From the NCBI GenBank assembly GCA_000715605.1, contig KL568621.1:75618-81542 (forward strand): a stretch of DNA of 5,925 nucleotides. The letters are read 5' to 3'. The DNA comes from Streptomyces speibonae. Lineage in GTDB: Bacteria > Actinomycetota > Actinomycetes > Streptomycetales > Streptomycetaceae. Below are positions 5,906 through 5,925 of this stretch, piece after piece (position 1 is the first letter of the stretch; every line of letters starts with the position of its first letter). Below the pieces are notes generated by a model, which ran no database searches, was not told where the DNA came from, and saw only the letters and a list, made by a program, of their open reading frames with translations. The position numbers and the translations under genes are program-made.

Positions 5906-5925
5906 CTGTCTCTTATACACATCTC
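5906..5925. other. Nextera/Tn5 transposase adapter (sequencing artefact)
   Basis: CTGTCTCTTATACACATCT is the 19-base Tn5 mosaic-end read-through of Nextera libraries. The final C agrees with the i7-side adapter continuation. It abuts the DAHP synthase codon ending at 5905. Read in frame it gives the telltale LSLIHIS, and on the reverse strand MYKRQ. The genomic sequence ends at about 5905; a first base or two of the adapter could coincide with the genome. Confidence 0.97.

Noticed and set aside
5636..5920. A minus-strand frame beginning MYKRQ at the right edge
   Set aside because: Its start lies in the sequencing adapter, and the rest is a shadow of the DAHP synthase.
5906..5924. Tn5 (IS50) mosaic end suggesting a transposon insertion
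   Set aside because: The sequence is the engineered Nextera mosaic end at the very edge of a contig, with no transposase or second end. Library adapter is the far simpler explanation.

Overview
The window is high-GC DNA with short intergenic gaps, near-overlapping genes and AGGAG/GGAGG ribosome binding sites, typical of an actinomycete, most likely Streptomyces or a close relative (inferred from base composition and protein style only). It reads as part of a secondary-metabolite gene cluster that makes an aminophenol or dihydroxybenzoate building block from chorismate. No TTA (bldA-type) codon was seen in any called gene.

Layout. A plus-strand operon of four genes fills 1-2941: the C-terminal part of a salicylate-hydroxylase-type FAD monooxygenase (1-717, cut by the left edge), an EntA/DhbA-like short-chain dehydrogenase (720-1505), a stand-alone PhzD-like isochorismatase (1554-2333) and an SDR-fold protein whose catalytic residues are all replaced (2240-2941). 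Convergent with it, and overlapping its last 8 bases, is a minus-strand gene for a cytosolic beta-rich protein of a DUF6081-like type (2934-3692). A 277-base divergent promoter region (3693-3969) follows. It holds two short palindromes and no gene. On its right are a full-length FAD-dependent aromatic hydroxylase (3970-5568) and the first 93 codons of a class II DAHP synthase (from 5627).

How they may work together. A dedicated DAHP synthase would raise shikimate flux. An ADIC or isochorismate synthase, not in this window, would supply the substrate of the isochorismatase. The EntA-like enzyme would then aromatise the dihydrodiol or amino-diene, giving 3-hydroxyanthranilate (favoured, because the hydrolase resembles PhzD and has no carrier domain) or 2,3-dihydroxybenzoate. 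The two FAD hydroxylases could hydroxylate that ring or a later intermediate. The final product cannot be named from this fragment.

The last 20 bases (5906-5925) are not genomic. They match the Nextera/Tn5 mosaic-end sequencing adapter, so the contig really ends at about 5905. Two other oddities are a perfect 19-bp tandem duplication over the stop codon of the EntA-like gene, and a 94-bp overlap between the isochorismatase and the degenerate SDR.
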